Assembly: GCF_001938945.1 (NCBI RefSeq)
Contig: NZ_MKIO01000027.1
Span: forward strand, 167,551-231,550
DNA length: 64,000 nucleotides
Origin: Xaviernesmea rhizosphaerae
GTDB lineage: Bacteria; Pseudomonadota; Alphaproteobacteria; Rhizobiales; Rhizobiaceae
Reading direction: 5' to 3'
The notes below the pieces were generated by a model. The model was not told the origin of the DNA. It was given only the letters and a program-made list of their open reading frames with translations, and made no database searches. Numbering within the stretch: the stretch's first letter is position 1; each line of letters opens with the position of its first letter. Both the position numbers and the translations under genes were made by a program. Positions 19,105-27,743 of the stretch are shown one piece after another.

Positions 19105-19250
19105 CCCCCGCATTCGCCCGCCGGCACCGTTCCTGCGGACCCCCGCCGGGGAGAAGAGATCCCGCCGCCGCCTTTCGACCCCGATTGAGGCCGTTGCTTC
19201 CGGCAGGGGCCTCCTCTCCCCGTTGGGAAGAGGGCAGGGTGAGGGGGCCT
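19105..19250. repeat. Diverged palindromic mosaic element
   Basis: CCCCCGCATTCGCCCGCCGG at 19105-19124 followed by GGGGAGAAGAG near 19149-19158, then CCTCTCCCCGTTGGGAAGAG and GGTGAGGGGGCC ending at 19248, mirror each other imperfectly. It is a worn copy of the family at 7871-8075. It lies between the shikimate dehydrogenase and the ABC ATPase gene and may modulate mRNA stability within the operon. Confidence 0.6.
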
Positions 19251-19287
19251 CGTCGCGCCGTGATTTGATGCGCAGGCCCTGGTCTTC

Positions 19288-20046
19288 TCAGTGATGCGCC
19301 AGGATCTCGCCCAGGAAGGTGCGGGTGCGTTCATGCTGGGGATTGCGGAAGAAGGTTTCCGGCGGGCCCTCTTCGATGATCTCGCCGGAGGCCATGAACA
19401 CCACGCGGTCGGCCACCTGCCGGGCAAAGCCCATTTCATGGGTGACGCAGATCATCGTCATGCCGTCGCGGGCGAGCCCGATCATGGTGTCGAGCACTTC
19501 CTTGACCATCTCTGGATCGAGCGCGGAGGTCGGCTCGTCGAACAGCATGGCCTTGGGCTCCATGCAGAGGGCGCGAGCGATCGCCGCGCGCTGCTGCTGG
19601 CCGCCGGAGAGCTGGGCCGGATATTTGTCGGCCTGATCGACGATGCGCACGCGCTCCAGATATTTGCGGGCGATGGTTTCGGCCTCCGCCTTGGAAAGTC
19701 CCTTCACCCGCATCGGCGCCAGCGTGCAGTTTTCCATGATGGTCTTGTGCGGGAAGAGGTTGAAGCTCTGGAACACCATGCCCACCTCGCGCCGGACAGC
19801 ATCAATGGCGCGGGCGGAATCGGTCAGCGTCGTGCCTTCGACCGTGATCTTCCCCTCCTGGATTTCCTCCAGATGGTTGATGCAGCGGATCAGGGTCGAT
19901 TTGCCCGAGCCGGAGGGCCCGCACAGAACGATCTTCTCGCCCTTGCGCACCGTCATGTTGACATTCTTCAGCGCGTGATAGGCGCCATACCACTTTCCGA
20001 CCCCGTTCAGGGCGATCAGCGGCTCTTGGGTGGTGGTCTGTGGCAT
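19288..20046 (-). CDS. Polar amino acid-type ABC transporter ATPase (shikimate/quinate operon)
   Basis: A 252-residue ATPase of the GlnQ/HisP family. Walker A is [14 protein letters not shown], the Q-loop is [10 protein letters not shown], the signature is [16 protein letters not shown], Walker B is [14 protein letters not shown] and the switch His is in VTHEM. It energises import by the two permeases encoded upstream. The start at 20046 was chosen at MPQTTTQEP; the open frame extends further without similarity. A 243-base gap with a stable hairpin separates it from the binding-protein gene. Confidence 0.9.
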   Translation of the reverse strand: MPQTTTQEPLIALNGVGKWYGAYHALKNVNMTVRKGEKIVLCGPSGSGKSTLIRCINHLEEIQEGKITVEGTTLTDSARAIDAVRREVGMVFQSFNLFPHKTIMENCTLAPMRVKGLSKAEAETIARKYLERVRIVDQADKYPAQLSGGQQQRAAIARALCMEPKAMLFDEPTSALDPEMVKEVLDTMIGLARDGMTMICVTHEMGFARQVADRVVFMASGEIIEEGPPETFFRNPQHERTRTFLGEILAHH

Positions 20047-20234
20047 GGAAGGGTCTCCCGGCTGGGGCGGCGGTCGCGGTTCACGGGGGTCGCCGATGAC
20101 GCGGCGCAGGGGCGCGGCGTCTCGGCAAGGTCCGTCTTTCGGCGTACGGCTATGGGTGCGGTGCTCGGCCGCCATCTGCGGCAATCCGGCAAAAGAGGTC
20201 ACCGGACCGCGTCTTCGTGTGGTCTCGTCTGGAG

Positions 20235-20272
20235 GATCCACCGATGAAGCAAAGTTGTCTCAGCGGTGGATC
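20235..20272 (-). other. Stem-loop downstream of the binding-protein gene
   Basis: GATCCACCG (20235-20243) and CGGTGGATC (20264-20272) can form a perfect 9-bp stem with a 20-base loop, 18 bases after the stop of the substrate-binding-protein gene. There is no following T-run, so it is more like an mRNA-stabilising or partial-termination structure that lets the binding protein be made in excess over the ATPase. Confidence 0.5.
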
Positions 20273-20289
20273 GCGTCGATCTTGTTGCT

Positions 20290-21132
20290 TTACTTCACGG
20301 TGAAGGGGATGTTCGGCAGTTCCTCGGGGAACTTCGGAACCTCGCGCTTCATCCACTTGGCATAGATCTTGGCGAGCTCGCCATCGGCCTTGATCTTGTC
20401 GATGAAGGCGTTGATCGTCTCGTTCCAGTCCTTCTCGCCCGGGCGGGTGCCGGCGCCGTTATAGAGCGTCGTCAGGTCGAACTTGCTGGTGTACTTGTCC
20501 GGGGCGGCAGCGTTCAGCCGGTCGCCATAGAACTGGTTGCCGCCCACAGCCTCGACCTGGCCCGAGAGAAGCGCCTGGATATTGGCGGCATCGTCGTCGA
20601 AGCGCAGGATATTGGCCTTGGAGCCGGCGCCGGCGGTGATCGCCGTATCCATGGCGCTGGACTTCGGCACGCCGACGGACATGCCCGTGAGATCATCATA
20701 GCCGGCGATCTTCTTGTCCTTCGGGCCGTAGACCGAGAGAACGTTGCCGGCATAGGGCTTGGAATACTGGATGGTCTTGGCGCGCTCGGCGGTCATGCCC
20801 ATGGTGGCGAACAGCACGTCCACCTTGCCGGTCATCAGCGCGGGAATGCGGTTGGCCACGGCCAGCGGCACGAATTCCGGCTTGACGCCGAGATAATCGG
20901 CGAAGGCCTTGCCGATATCGGCGTCCAGCCCGTCCTGCACGCCGCTGGAATTGACGAAGCCCCAGGGGGCGTTGTCGCCCTGGATGCCGATCACCACCTT
21001 GCCCTTGGCCTTGGCGTCCGCCACGCTGGCGGCCTGAGCGCCAAGCGGCATGAGGCCGAGCGCGGCCGTGGCGGCGGCCAGCGCGATAAAGGCACGGCGG
21101 CCGAAGCCGTTGGTTTTCTTGGTCTGCGTCAT
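20290..21132 (-). CDS. ABC transporter periplasmic binding protein, family 3, linked to shikimate/quinate use
   Basis: A 280-residue protein with a signal peptide ending at about GLMPLGAQA-AS (residues 1-34) and a GFGRRAFIALAAA start that could be Tat-like. The mature part shows VVIGIQGDNAPWGFVNSSG, DGLDADIGKAFADYLG and GKVDVLFATMGMTAERAKTIQYS, typical of family 3 solute-binding proteins. These mostly bind amino acids. Because the operon continues into shikimate dehydrogenase and aroQ and shares an operator with quiC, the ligand may be shikimate, quinate or dehydroshikimate. That substrate is inferred. Confidence 0.85.
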   Translation of the reverse strand: MTQTKKTNGFGRRAFIALAAATAALGLMPLGAQAASVADAKAKGKVVIGIQGDNAPWGFVNSSGVQDGLDADIGKAFADYLGVKPEFVPLAVANRIPALMTGKVDVLFATMGMTAERAKTIQYSKPYAGNVLSVYGPKDKKIAGYDDLTGMSVGVPKSSAMDTAITAGAGSKANILRFDDDAANIQALLSGQVEAVGGNQFYGDRLNAAAPDKYTSKFDLTTLYNGAGTRPGEKDWNETINAFIDKIKADGELAKIYAKWMKREVPKFPEELPNIPFTVK

Positions 21133-21208
21133 CTTTTGCTTCCTCCTTGCAAAGTCGATGCGATGATGGGCGCGGCGGCACACTGTGACGACGCGAAAGG
21201 GAACGGGA

Positions 21209-21859
21209 TCAGCGCGCGGCGGTCTGCAGCCGGCGTTCGGTGCGGGCGCCCCAGAGCGAGAGCGGCCAGCAGATCAGGAAATAGGCGAGGCCGACGAGGG
21301 CGAAGACGGTCAGCGGCCGGAAGGTCTGGTTCGACACGATCTGCCCGGCGCGCGAGAGCTCGACGAAGCCGACGATGGCGGCGAGCGAGGTGCCCTTGAT
21401 CAGCTGCACCAGGAAGCCGATCGTGGCCGGCAGCGAGATCTTGAAGGCCTGCGGCAGGATCACGTCCTTGATGGTCGAGGCATAATGCAGGCCCAGCGCC
21501 TTGGCGGCCTCGGTCTGCCCCTTCGGCACGGCCTGGATGCCGCCGCGCCAGATCTCGCCGAGATAGGCGCTGGCATGCAGCGTGAAGGCGATGGCGACCG
21601 CCAGCCAGGCATCGATGTTGAGCCCCACCAGCGCCACGCCGTAATAGACCACGAAGAGCTGCATCAGCAGCGGCGTGCCCTGGAAGATGGCGATATATCC
21701 CGCCGTTACCCGGCGCAGCCAGGTGATCTCGGCCGTGCGGGCCAGCGCCACGAGCAGCCCGAAAATGCCGCCGCCGACAAAGCCGATGAGGGTGAGCGCG
21801 AGCGTCCATTTCAGGCCCTGCGCCAGGAAGAAGAGTTCGTTGAAGCCGATGGATGCCAT
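21209..21859 (-). CDS. Polar amino acid-type ABC permease
   Basis: A 216-residue permease with about five membrane segments. The EAA loop is EAAKALGLHYASTIKDVILPQAFKI in the second half (residues about 120-145), which docks the ATPase. FQGTPLLMQLFVVYYG is a typical HisM/GlnP-family stretch. It follows the second permease with a 10-base gap and both form the heterodimeric channel. Confidence 0.88.
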   Translation of the reverse strand: MASIGFNELFFLAQGLKWTLALTLIGFVGGGIFGLLVALARTAEITWLRRVTAGYIAIFQGTPLLMQLFVVYYGVALVGLNIDAWLAVAIAFTLHASAYLGEIWRGGIQAVPKGQTEAAKALGLHYASTIKDVILPQAFKISLPATIGFLVQLIKGTSLAAIVGFVELSRAGQIVSNQTFRPLTVFALVGLAYFLICWPLSLWGARTERRLQTAAR

Positions 21860-21869
21860 GGTCGCCGCC

Positions 21870-22538
21870 TCACTTGACCGGGTAGCTGAAGGAGATGCGG
21901 GAGATGAGCCCGAAAACGCCCATCATCAGCGAGGAGATCACGAGGTAGATCAGCGTGATCGTGAAATAGACCTCGAAGGAGCGGAAGGTGTCCGCCTCGA
22001 TCTTCTGCGCCACCGAAGTCAGCTCATAGGCCGCGATCGAGGTGCAGACCGAGGTCGTCAGCGTCAGCATGACGAACTGGCTGGTGAGCGAGGGATAGAC
22101 CGTGCGCAGCGCCGGCTTGAGGATGATGTGGCGGAAGATCTGGCCGCGATGCAGGCCGAGCGCCAGCCCCGCCTCCACCTGGCCCTTGGGGATCGCATCG
22201 ACGCCGCCGCGGATGATCTCGATCGCATAGGCGCCGCCGTTCAGCGCCAGCGCGATGATCGCCGTGACCGTGGGGTTCAGCCTGACCCCGATCTGCGGCA
22301 GGGCGAAGAAGATGAAGAAGATCTGCACCAGGAACGGCGTGTTGCGGATCGCCTCGACAAAGCCGATCACCAGACCGCGCAGCAGCTTGAAGCGCGAGCG
22401 CCGGGCGATGACGCCGAGAACGCCGATGACGGTGGCCAGCGACATGCCGGCAAGCGCCAGGCCGATCGTCGCCAGCGATGCCAGCAGCAGCTCCGGCAGG
22501 CGCTCGATCACGGCCGAGAAATCGAGTGTATAGGACAT
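21870..22538 (-). CDS. Polar amino acid-type ABC permease, first gene of shikimate/quinate operon
   Basis: A 222-residue permease, about five membrane segments, with IRNTPFLVQIFFIFFALP and an EAA loop EAGLALGLHRGQIFRHIILKP. It heads a leftward operon of two permeases, binding protein, ATPase, dehydrogenase and dehydratase. Its leader contains the operator-like sequence at 22689-22706. Confidence 0.88.
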   Translation of the reverse strand: MSYTLDFSAVIERLPELLLASLATIGLALAGMSLATVIGVLGVIARRSRFKLLRGLVIGFVEAIRNTPFLVQIFFIFFALPQIGVRLNPTVTAIIALALNGGAYAIEIIRGGVDAIPKGQVEAGLALGLHRGQIFRHIILKPALRTVYPSLTSQFVMLTLTTSVCTSIAAYELTSVAQKIEADTFRSFEVYFTITLIYLVISSLMMGVFGLISRISFSYPVK

Positions 22539-22952
22539 GGTTCCTCCGGGCTCCGGGCTCGGTTCGCGAACGGATCGCCAGACCGTTGCGCAGCGGGCCT
22601 CGTGAGGACCGTGTCTTCTTGCCGATGGAGCTTTGGTTGTGACGCTGGCCCGGTCTCCTCCTGGCCAAGATCAATCCCTGTGAATGTTTGTACTGGTTAG
22701 TTCATTCCGAAGTCAAGCAAAAGTCGATATTCGGTCTCTGGCTGCCGGGCTCCGGCCTGCATCTCGTCGGCTTGACGCGGGAAAGGATGTCCAAGCCTCG
22801 TTTCCCGCACATCAAGTCGCCCCGCGCATCAAGTCATTGTCTTGCCGCATATCCTGATTGCAGGGCGGTGCCCGGCCTTTCATGACATGGCGTCGCATTT
22901 CTTTCGGTTCTGGCAGATTTGCGGCTGCCCCGTCCTGCGTCTCGCATTTTCC
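22539..22952. other. Intergenic region before the shikimate/quinate transporter operon
   Basis: About 414 bases separate the permease start from the pcaB stop. It holds the promoter of the leftward transporter operon and, at 22689-22706, the TetR-type site. Between about 22720 and 22950 nothing else was recognised. The pcaDCHGB transcript should end here, but no convincing terminator hairpin with a T-run was seen. Confidence 0.45.
22689..22706. promoter_or_regulatory. Putative TetR operator before transporter-dehydrogenase operon
   Basis: TGTACTGGTTAGTTCATT matches 15 of 18 positions of the site in the quiC/tetR gap. It lies about 150 bases before the first permease start. Sharing of this sequence by only these two promoters in the window links the transporter operon to quiC. 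Confidence 0.65.
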
Positions 22953-24017
22953 TCAGCGCCGATCATCCTGCCCGTCACGGCCAAGGCGCTCGATCTGGCC
23001 GGTCAGGCGCTGCGCGGTCTGAAGCGCCACGCCTGTCGCCACCACCATCTGCGGCAGCACCAGCCATTCCAGTCCCCAGGCCGCGCCGGAGCGCTCCTGC
23101 TCATGCACCAGCGCCTGATGCATGGCGGAAAGCTGGGTGGCGTTGAAGCGCGCGAGCGTCACCAGCAGTTCGGCCGTGACCGGGTTCTGCTTGTGCGGCA
23201 TGGCCGAGGAGCCGCCGCCGCCGGACAGGCGGATCTCGCTGCCGAGCTCCGCCAGGAGCGCGACATCCTGGCCGAACTTTCCGAGGCTGCCGGTCACGAG
23301 CGAGAGCAGGCCGGCCAGCTCGGCAAGCGCATCGCGCTGGCTGTGCCATTGCGGCCGGTCGGCAAGGCCAAGCCTTTCGGCGAGCCTGGCGCGCACGGCC
23401 GCGCCCTTTTGCCCCAGCTTTTCCAGCGTGCCCGCCGCCCCGCCCAGCTGCACGGCAAAACTCTGTGCCGCCAGCCGTCCGGCGCTGCGCAGCAGGGGTG
23501 CGCGCCAGCTGTCGATGCGGTCCGCCACGGTGATGGCAATGGCCGCCTGCATGCGGGTATGGCCCATCAGCGCCCGGCCGCCATCGCGGTGAGACAGGGC
23601 TTCAAGAGCCTCCGTCACGGCCGCAAGCCGCTGGGCAAGCAGAGCGGACGCCGCCTTCAGCCGCAACATCAGGCTGGTGTCGATCACATCCTGGCTGGTC
23701 GCGCCGAAATGCACCTTCTCCGCCGCCGCGCCGCCGAGCACGGCGCGCAGCTGCCGCACGAATTCGGGAATGACCACGCCATCGCGCGCCGTTCCGGCCC
23801 TCAGGCCCTCCATATCGGGCAGGAAGCCATCGAGGCCGGAGACGATGGCGCCGGCCAGCTCGGCCGGTAGAACGCCGCAGTCTCCTTGCGCGGCCGCCAA
23901 CGCACGCTCGAAGCGCAGCATGGCCTCAAGGTCGGCCTCCGCCGAAAACAGCGCGGCGAGCTCGGCATCGCCGAACAGGCCGGACAGGAAGGGATGATCG
24001 AAGGGCGACAGGCTCAT
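22953..24017 (-). CDS. pcaB: 3-carboxy-cis,cis-muconate cycloisomerase
   Basis: A 354-residue member of the fumarase/aspartase superfamily. The superfamily signature GGGGSSAMPHKQNP sits at about residue 264, and EKVHFGATSQDVIDTSL carries the second conserved region. It converts 3-carboxymuconate to 4-carboxymuconolactone. Last gene of the leftward pcaDCHGB operon, starting 6 bases after pcaG. It is shorter than the roughly 450-residue Pseudomonas enzyme but similar to rhizobial PcaB, which lacks the C-terminal extension. Confidence 0.92.
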   Translation of the reverse strand: MSLSPFDHPFLSGLFGDAELAALFSAEADLEAMLRFERALAAAQGDCGVLPAELAGAIVSGLDGFLPDMEGLRAGTARDGVVIPEFVRQLRAVLGGAAAEKVHFGATSQDVIDTSLMLRLKAASALLAQRLAAVTEALEALSHRDGGRALMGHTRMQAAIAITVADRIDSWRAPLLRSAGRLAAQSFAVQLGGAAGTLEKLGQKGAAVRARLAERLGLADRPQWHSQRDALAELAGLLSLVTGSLGKFGQDVALLAELGSEIRLSGGGGSSAMPHKQNPVTAELLVTLARFNATQLSAMHQALVHEQERSGAAWGLEWLVLPQMVVATGVALQTAQRLTGQIERLGRDGQDDRR

Positions 24018-24022
24018 GGCGG

Positions 24023-24643
24023 TCAGATGTCGAAAAACACGGTTTCGCCTTCGCCCTGCAGGCGGATGTCGAACCGATAGGCCTTCTCGCCATCGGGACG
24101 GGCGATCAGCGTGGGAATGCGGTCCTTGTGCTCGATGCGGGCAAGCACCGGGTCCTGCGCATTGGCTTCGGCTTCGTCTGGAAAATACATGCGCGTGTGC
24201 AGGCCGAGATTGATGCCGCGCGCGACGATCCAGAAGGTGATGTGCGGGGCCATCGGCCGGCCATCACGGAAGGGCACGCAGCCGGGCTTGATCGTGTCGA
24301 AGCGGAACTCGCCGGTGTCCATATCGCCGGGCGAGCGGCCCCAGCCGGCAAAATGCGGGTCGGCCGCGCCGCGCGTCTCCGCCGGGCTGTTGTAGAGCCC
24401 CTCGGCATCGGCCTGCCAGATTTCCACCAGCGCGTCCTTCAGCGGATAGCCGCCGCCATCGATGACCGCGCCTCGGATGATGATGCGCGTGCCGCGCGCG
24501 GCCTCGCTATAGAGCGGGCCCGCGCCCAGATCCTTGTCGAACACGCCGTGAATGCCGACGAAATTCGGGGTGCAGCCGATATGGACATAGGGTCCGGCGG
24601 TCTGGGAGGCACTTTCCTGGAGATAGGGAAGCGGCTGGGCCAT
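24023..24643 (-). CDS. pcaG: Protocatechuate 3,4-dioxygenase alpha subunit
   Basis: A 206-residue subunit starting MAQPLPYLQESASQTAGPYVHIG, which matches the family start. It contains GYPLKDALVEIWQADAEG and PHITFWIVARGINLGLHTRMYF. It lacks the full set of iron ligands, as expected of the alpha chain, and helps to form the active site with PcaH. Only one base separates its ATG from the pcaH stop, so translation is coupled. The complex opens the protocatechuate ring between the hydroxyls. Confidence 0.94.
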   Translation of the reverse strand: MAQPLPYLQESASQTAGPYVHIGCTPNFVGIHGVFDKDLGAGPLYSEAARGTRIIIRGAVIDGGGYPLKDALVEIWQADAEGLYNSPAETRGAADPHFAGWGRSPGDMDTGEFRFDTIKPGCVPFRDGRPMAPHITFWIVARGINLGLHTRMYFPDEAEANAQDPVLARIEHKDRIPTLIARPDGEKAYRFDIRLQGEGETVFFDI

Positions 24644-24644
24644 C

Positions 24645-25385
24645 TCAGTTGCCCTCCGGGCGGTTTTCAAAGAAGGTGGATCGGCGGCCGCGCAGGACGA
24701 TGTCGAAGCGGTAGGCCCGCATGTCCATCGGGATCGTCGCATTCATGTCGAGCGGCGCGATCAGCCGGTCGATCGCCTGCGGATCCGGAATGGTGCGCAC
24801 GATCGGACACAGCGCGATCAGCGGATCGCCCTCGAAATACATCTGCGTGATCAGCCGCTGCTGGAAGCCATGGCCGAAAACGGAGAAGTGGATATGGGCC
24901 GGGCGCCAGTCGTTGACGCCGTTCGGCCAGGGATAAGGGCCGGGCTGAATGGTTTTGAACCAGTAGCCGCCGTCTTCATCGGTGATCGTGCGGCCGACGC
25001 CGCCGAAATTCGGGTCGATCGCGGCGAGATAGCTTTCCTTCTTGTGGCGATAGCGCCCGCCGGCATTGGCCTGCCAGAATTCCAGCAGTGCGCCGGCCAC
25101 GCCGCGCCCGCGCTCGTCCAGCACCCGGCCGTGAACCAGGATGCGCGGCCCCACCGGCATTTCGCCGGGGCGCGCATAGTTGAGGATCAGGTCGTTGTCG
25201 AGCGGGTTCAGCATGCCGTGGCCGAAGACCGGGCCGGTGATCTCGCTCTTCGTGCCTTCCAGCGAGATCAGCGCGCGCTGCGGCGAGCGCAGGATGCTGG
25301 TCTTGTACCAGGGCGTATAGGCCGGCGGATGCAGGTCACGGTTGCGCGCGAAGAAGGGGCCCGTTTCGGGCGCATGGTTGCTCAT
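24645..25385 (-). CDS. pcaH: Protocatechuate 3,4-dioxygenase beta subunit
   Basis: A 246-residue catalytic subunit with all four Fe(III) ligands in place: Tyr112 ([10 protein letters not shown]), Tyr151 (PGPYPWPNG) and the pair His164 and His166 ([11 protein letters not shown]). The N-terminal domain starts [20 protein letters not shown]. With PcaG it cleaves protocatechuate to 3-carboxy-cis,cis-muconate. It overlaps the pcaC stop by 4 bases. Confidence 0.95.
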   Translation of the reverse strand: MSNHAPETGPFFARNRDLHPPAYTPWYKTSILRSPQRALISLEGTKSEITGPVFGHGMLNPLDNDLILNYARPGEMPVGPRILVHGRVLDERGRGVAGALLEFWQANAGGRYRHKKESYLAAIDPNFGGVGRTITDEDGGYWFKTIQPGPYPWPNGVNDWRPAHIHFSVFGHGFQQRLITQMYFEGDPLIALCPIVRTIPDPQAIDRLIAPLDMNATIPMDMRAYRFDIVLRGRRSTFFENRPEGN

Positions 25386-25831
25386 CGGTCCTGCTCCTCC
25401 TGCTCGGCACCCGCGTGCCCGGCCAATCCTTGTTCGGCCGGCCCATCCTCCAGGCGGCCATTTTCGGCAAGAACGCGCTTGGCGATCTTGAAGGCGTGGT
25501 TGGCGGCCGGCACGCCGGCATAGATCGCCACATGCATCAGCGCCTCGCGAATATCCTCCGCGCTCGCGCCGGTATTGACGGTCGCGCGCACATGCATCGC
25601 CACTTCCTCATCCTGCCCCAGGGCCGCCAGAAGCGCGATGGTCACCATGGAGCGCTCGCGCCGGGTCCAGTGCGTGCCGGACCAGACGCTGCCCCAGGCA
25701 CCCTCGGTGATCAGCGTCTGGAACGGCGCATCGAAGGCCGTGGTCTGGGCGCTGGCGCGGTCCACATGGGCATCGCCCAGAACGGCGCGGCGCGTCTGCA
25801 TGCCCTGCTGATAGCGTGGCGTCGTCGTCAT
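25382..25831 (-). CDS. pcaC: 4-carboxymuconolactone decarboxylase
   Basis: A 149-residue protein of the CMD/AhpD-like helical family, with [19 protein letters not shown] and [19 protein letters not shown], which hold the conserved Glu and His region. It yields 3-oxoadipate enol-lactone. The start at 25831 lies 1 base beyond the pcaD stop. The C-terminal tail ([15 protein letters not shown]) is low in complexity and slightly longer than usual. Confidence 0.92.
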   Translation of the reverse strand: MTTTPRYQQGMQTRRAVLGDAHVDRASAQTTAFDAPFQTLITEGAWGSVWSGTHWTRRERSMVTIALLAALGQDEEVAMHVRATVNTGASAEDIREALMHVAIYAGVPAANHAFKIAKRVLAENGRLEDGPAEQGLAGHAGAEQEEQDR

Positions 25832-25832
25832 G

Positions 25833-26630
25833 TCAGTGCTCCGGCAGGCCAGCGAGAAAATCGGTGAGGGTGGCGGCGTGGGCCGCCGGCTGTTCGAGGC
25901 AGGGAATGTGACCGCAAGAGGGGATCTCGACAAAGCGGCTGCCGGGGATCCGCGCCGCCATGGCCCGGACCAGATCCGGCGGCGTCGAGCCGTCGCCTGC
26001 GCCGGCAATGCACAGCGTCGGCACCGCGATGCGCCCTGCGGCCTTGGTATAGTCGGCATCGCGGATGGCCGCGCAGGTCGCGGCATAGCCGGCCTCGTTC
26101 TGCTGGGCGAGCATGGTGCGCGCGCCGGCATAGAGCGGATTGTCGGCCCGGCGGAAGGCCGGCGTGAACCAGCGCTCCATCACCGGATCCACCAGCGCCG
26201 GCAGGCCTTCTGCCTCGATGGCGGCGATGCGCGCTGCCCAGCTCTCGGCCGTGCCGATCTTCGGCGCGGTGTTGGACAGGATGAGCGCGCGCACGCGCTC
26301 CGGCGCCGTGGCCGCCATGCTCAGGGCGATCAGCCCGCCGACCGACAGGCCGCAGAAAACCGCGCGTGCCACGCCGAGATGGTCGAGCAGCGCGAGAAGA
26401 TCCGCAGCATGCCGCTCGATCGAGATGGGCTCAGAGCCTGACGGGGACAGGCCATGGCCGCGCTTGTCATGCAGCACGATGCCATAGGTGCCGGACAGGC
26501 GCTCCACCACCGCGTCCCAGATGCGAAAATCGGTGCCGAGCGAATTGATGAAGGCGATCACCGGGCGCCGGCCATTGAGGCCCACGGCGCGATAATGGAT
26601 GGCGGCATCGCCGATCTGCATGAAGTCCAT
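25833..26630 (-). CDS. pcaD: 3-oxoadipate enol-lactonase
   Basis: A 265-residue alpha/beta hydrolase. The nucleophile is Ser96 in GLSVGG, the acid is probably Asp in GAGDGSTPP and the His lies in PSCGHIPCLEQP. It hydrolyses 3-oxoadipate enol-lactone to 3-oxoadipate, the substrate of PcaIJ. First gene of pcaDCHGB, divergent from pcaQ. MDFMQIGDAAIHY at 26630 was taken as start because it begins the first strand of the fold and has a GGAGGAGACGG leader. Confidence 0.93.
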   Translation of the reverse strand: MDFMQIGDAAIHYRAVGLNGRRPVIAFINSLGTDFRIWDAVVERLSGTYGIVLHDKRGHGLSPSGSEPISIERHAADLLALLDHLGVARAVFCGLSVGGLIALSMAATAPERVRALILSNTAPKIGTAESWAARIAAIEAEGLPALVDPVMERWFTPAFRRADNPLYAGARTMLAQQNEAGYAATCAAIRDADYTKAAGRIAVPTLCIAGAGDGSTPPDLVRAMAARIPGSRFVEIPSCGHIPCLEQPAAHAATLTDFLAGLPEH

Positions 26631-26701
26631 GTCCGTCTCCTCCTGAACACCACTGTGCAACGGCGGGACGGTTCAGTAAAATGAGATTTTCGGCAATATT
26701 C

Positions 26702-26717
26702 ATAACCATAGAGTTAT
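26702..26717. promoter_or_regulatory. PcaQ-type LysR binding site in pcaD-pcaQ gap
   Basis: ATAACC-ATAG-AGTTAT fits the ATAACC-N4-GGTTAA pattern reported for Sinorhizobium PcaQ except for two positions. The flanking CCATA-N4-TATGG (26706-26719) is a dyad. It lies 72 bases upstream of pcaD and 33 bases before pcaQ. Confidence 0.7.
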
Positions 26718-26749
26718 GGTATCACCAAAGGCCAGTCAGGAGAGGGGGC

Positions 26750-27718
26750 ATGGTCGATCCGCGCATCAAGTTCCGGCATCTGCAGACCTTCGTCGAGGTG
26801 GCGCGGCAGAAGAGCGTGATGGGCGCGGCCCGTGCGCTCAATGTCAGCCAGCCGGCGGTGACCAAGACCATCCGCGAGCTGGAGGAGGCGCTTGGCGTCA
26901 CGCTGTTCGAGCGCGAGGGCCGGGGCATCCGCATCAGCCGCTATGGCGATGTTTTCCTGCGCCATGCCGGTGCCACGATGACGGCGCTGCGCCAGGCGGT
27001 GGATTCGGTCTCGCAGGCGGCCGCGCAGGCCGGCGTGCCCGTGCGCATCGGCGCCTTGCCGACGGTCTCCGTGCGCATCATGCCGCAGGCCATGGCGAGC
27101 TTTCTCAAGGAAAAGACCGGCAGCCGGGTGAAGATCGTCACGGGGGAAAATGCCGTGCTGCTGGAGCAGCTTCGCCTGGGCGAGCTCGATCTGGTGGTCG
27201 GCCGTCTCGCGGCGCCAGAGAAGATGGCGGGCTTCTCCTTCGAGCATCTCTATTCCGAGCGGGTGCGCTTCGTCGTGCGCGCGGGGCATCCTCTGTTAAA
27301 GGATGCCGGCGCGATCTTTGCCCGGCTGCACGACTATCCGGTGCTGATGCCGACGCGGCAATCGGTGATCGGGCCTGTGGTCGAGCAGTTCCTGATCGCT
27401 CAGGGTGTGCCGGCGATCGCCACGCCGATCGAGACCGTCTCCGATGCCTTCGGCCGCGCCTATCTGCGCATCAGCGACGCGGTCTGGATCATTTCCGAAG
27501 GCGTGGTGGCGGCCGATGTCGCCGACGGCACGCTGGCGATCCTGCCGGTTGACACCGGCGACACCAGCGGCCCCGTCGGCCTGACCATGCGCGCCGATAC
27601 GCAAGCCTCCCTGCCGCTGGCGCTGTTGATGCAGGCGATCCGCGAGACCGCCGGCAATCTGGCGCCGGTCGAAGGGCCTGTGACCGCGCGCAGACCCCCT
27701 AGAGGCGCAGAGATCTGA
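26750..27718 (+). CDS. pcaQ: LysR-family activator of pcaDCHGB
   Basis: A 322-residue LysR regulator. The N-terminal helix-turn-helix is in FRHLQTFVEVARQKSVMGAA and LNVSQPAVTKTIRELEEALG (residues 8-45). The effector domain follows, with VRIGALPTVSVRIMPQAM and ELDLVVGRLA. Similarity of the start (MVDPRIKFRHLQTF) and divergence from pcaD identify it as PcaQ, which in rhizobia responds to beta-carboxymuconate and muconolactone intermediates. ATG 26750 follows AGGAGAGGGGG. Confidence 0.92.
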   Translation: MVDPRIKFRHLQTFVEVARQKSVMGAARALNVSQPAVTKTIRELEEALGVTLFEREGRGIRISRYGDVFLRHAGATMTALRQAVDSVSQAAAQAGVPVRIGALPTVSVRIMPQAMASFLKEKTGSRVKIVTGENAVLLEQLRLGELDLVVGRLAAPEKMAGFSFEHLYSERVRFVVRAGHPLLKDAGAIFARLHDYPVLMPTRQSVIGPVVEQFLIAQGVPAIATPIETVSDAFGRAYLRISDAVWIISEGVVAADVADGTLAILPVDTGDTSGPVGLTMRADTQASLPLALLMQAIRETAGNLAPVEGPVTARRPPRGAEI

Positions 27719-27743
27719 TCCCCGTGCCCCCTCGCTCTGCTGC

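Noticed and set aside
22842..23870. 342-codon plus-strand frame over pcaB
   Set aside because: Antisense shadow of pcaB, whose fumarase-family signature and operon position are clear.
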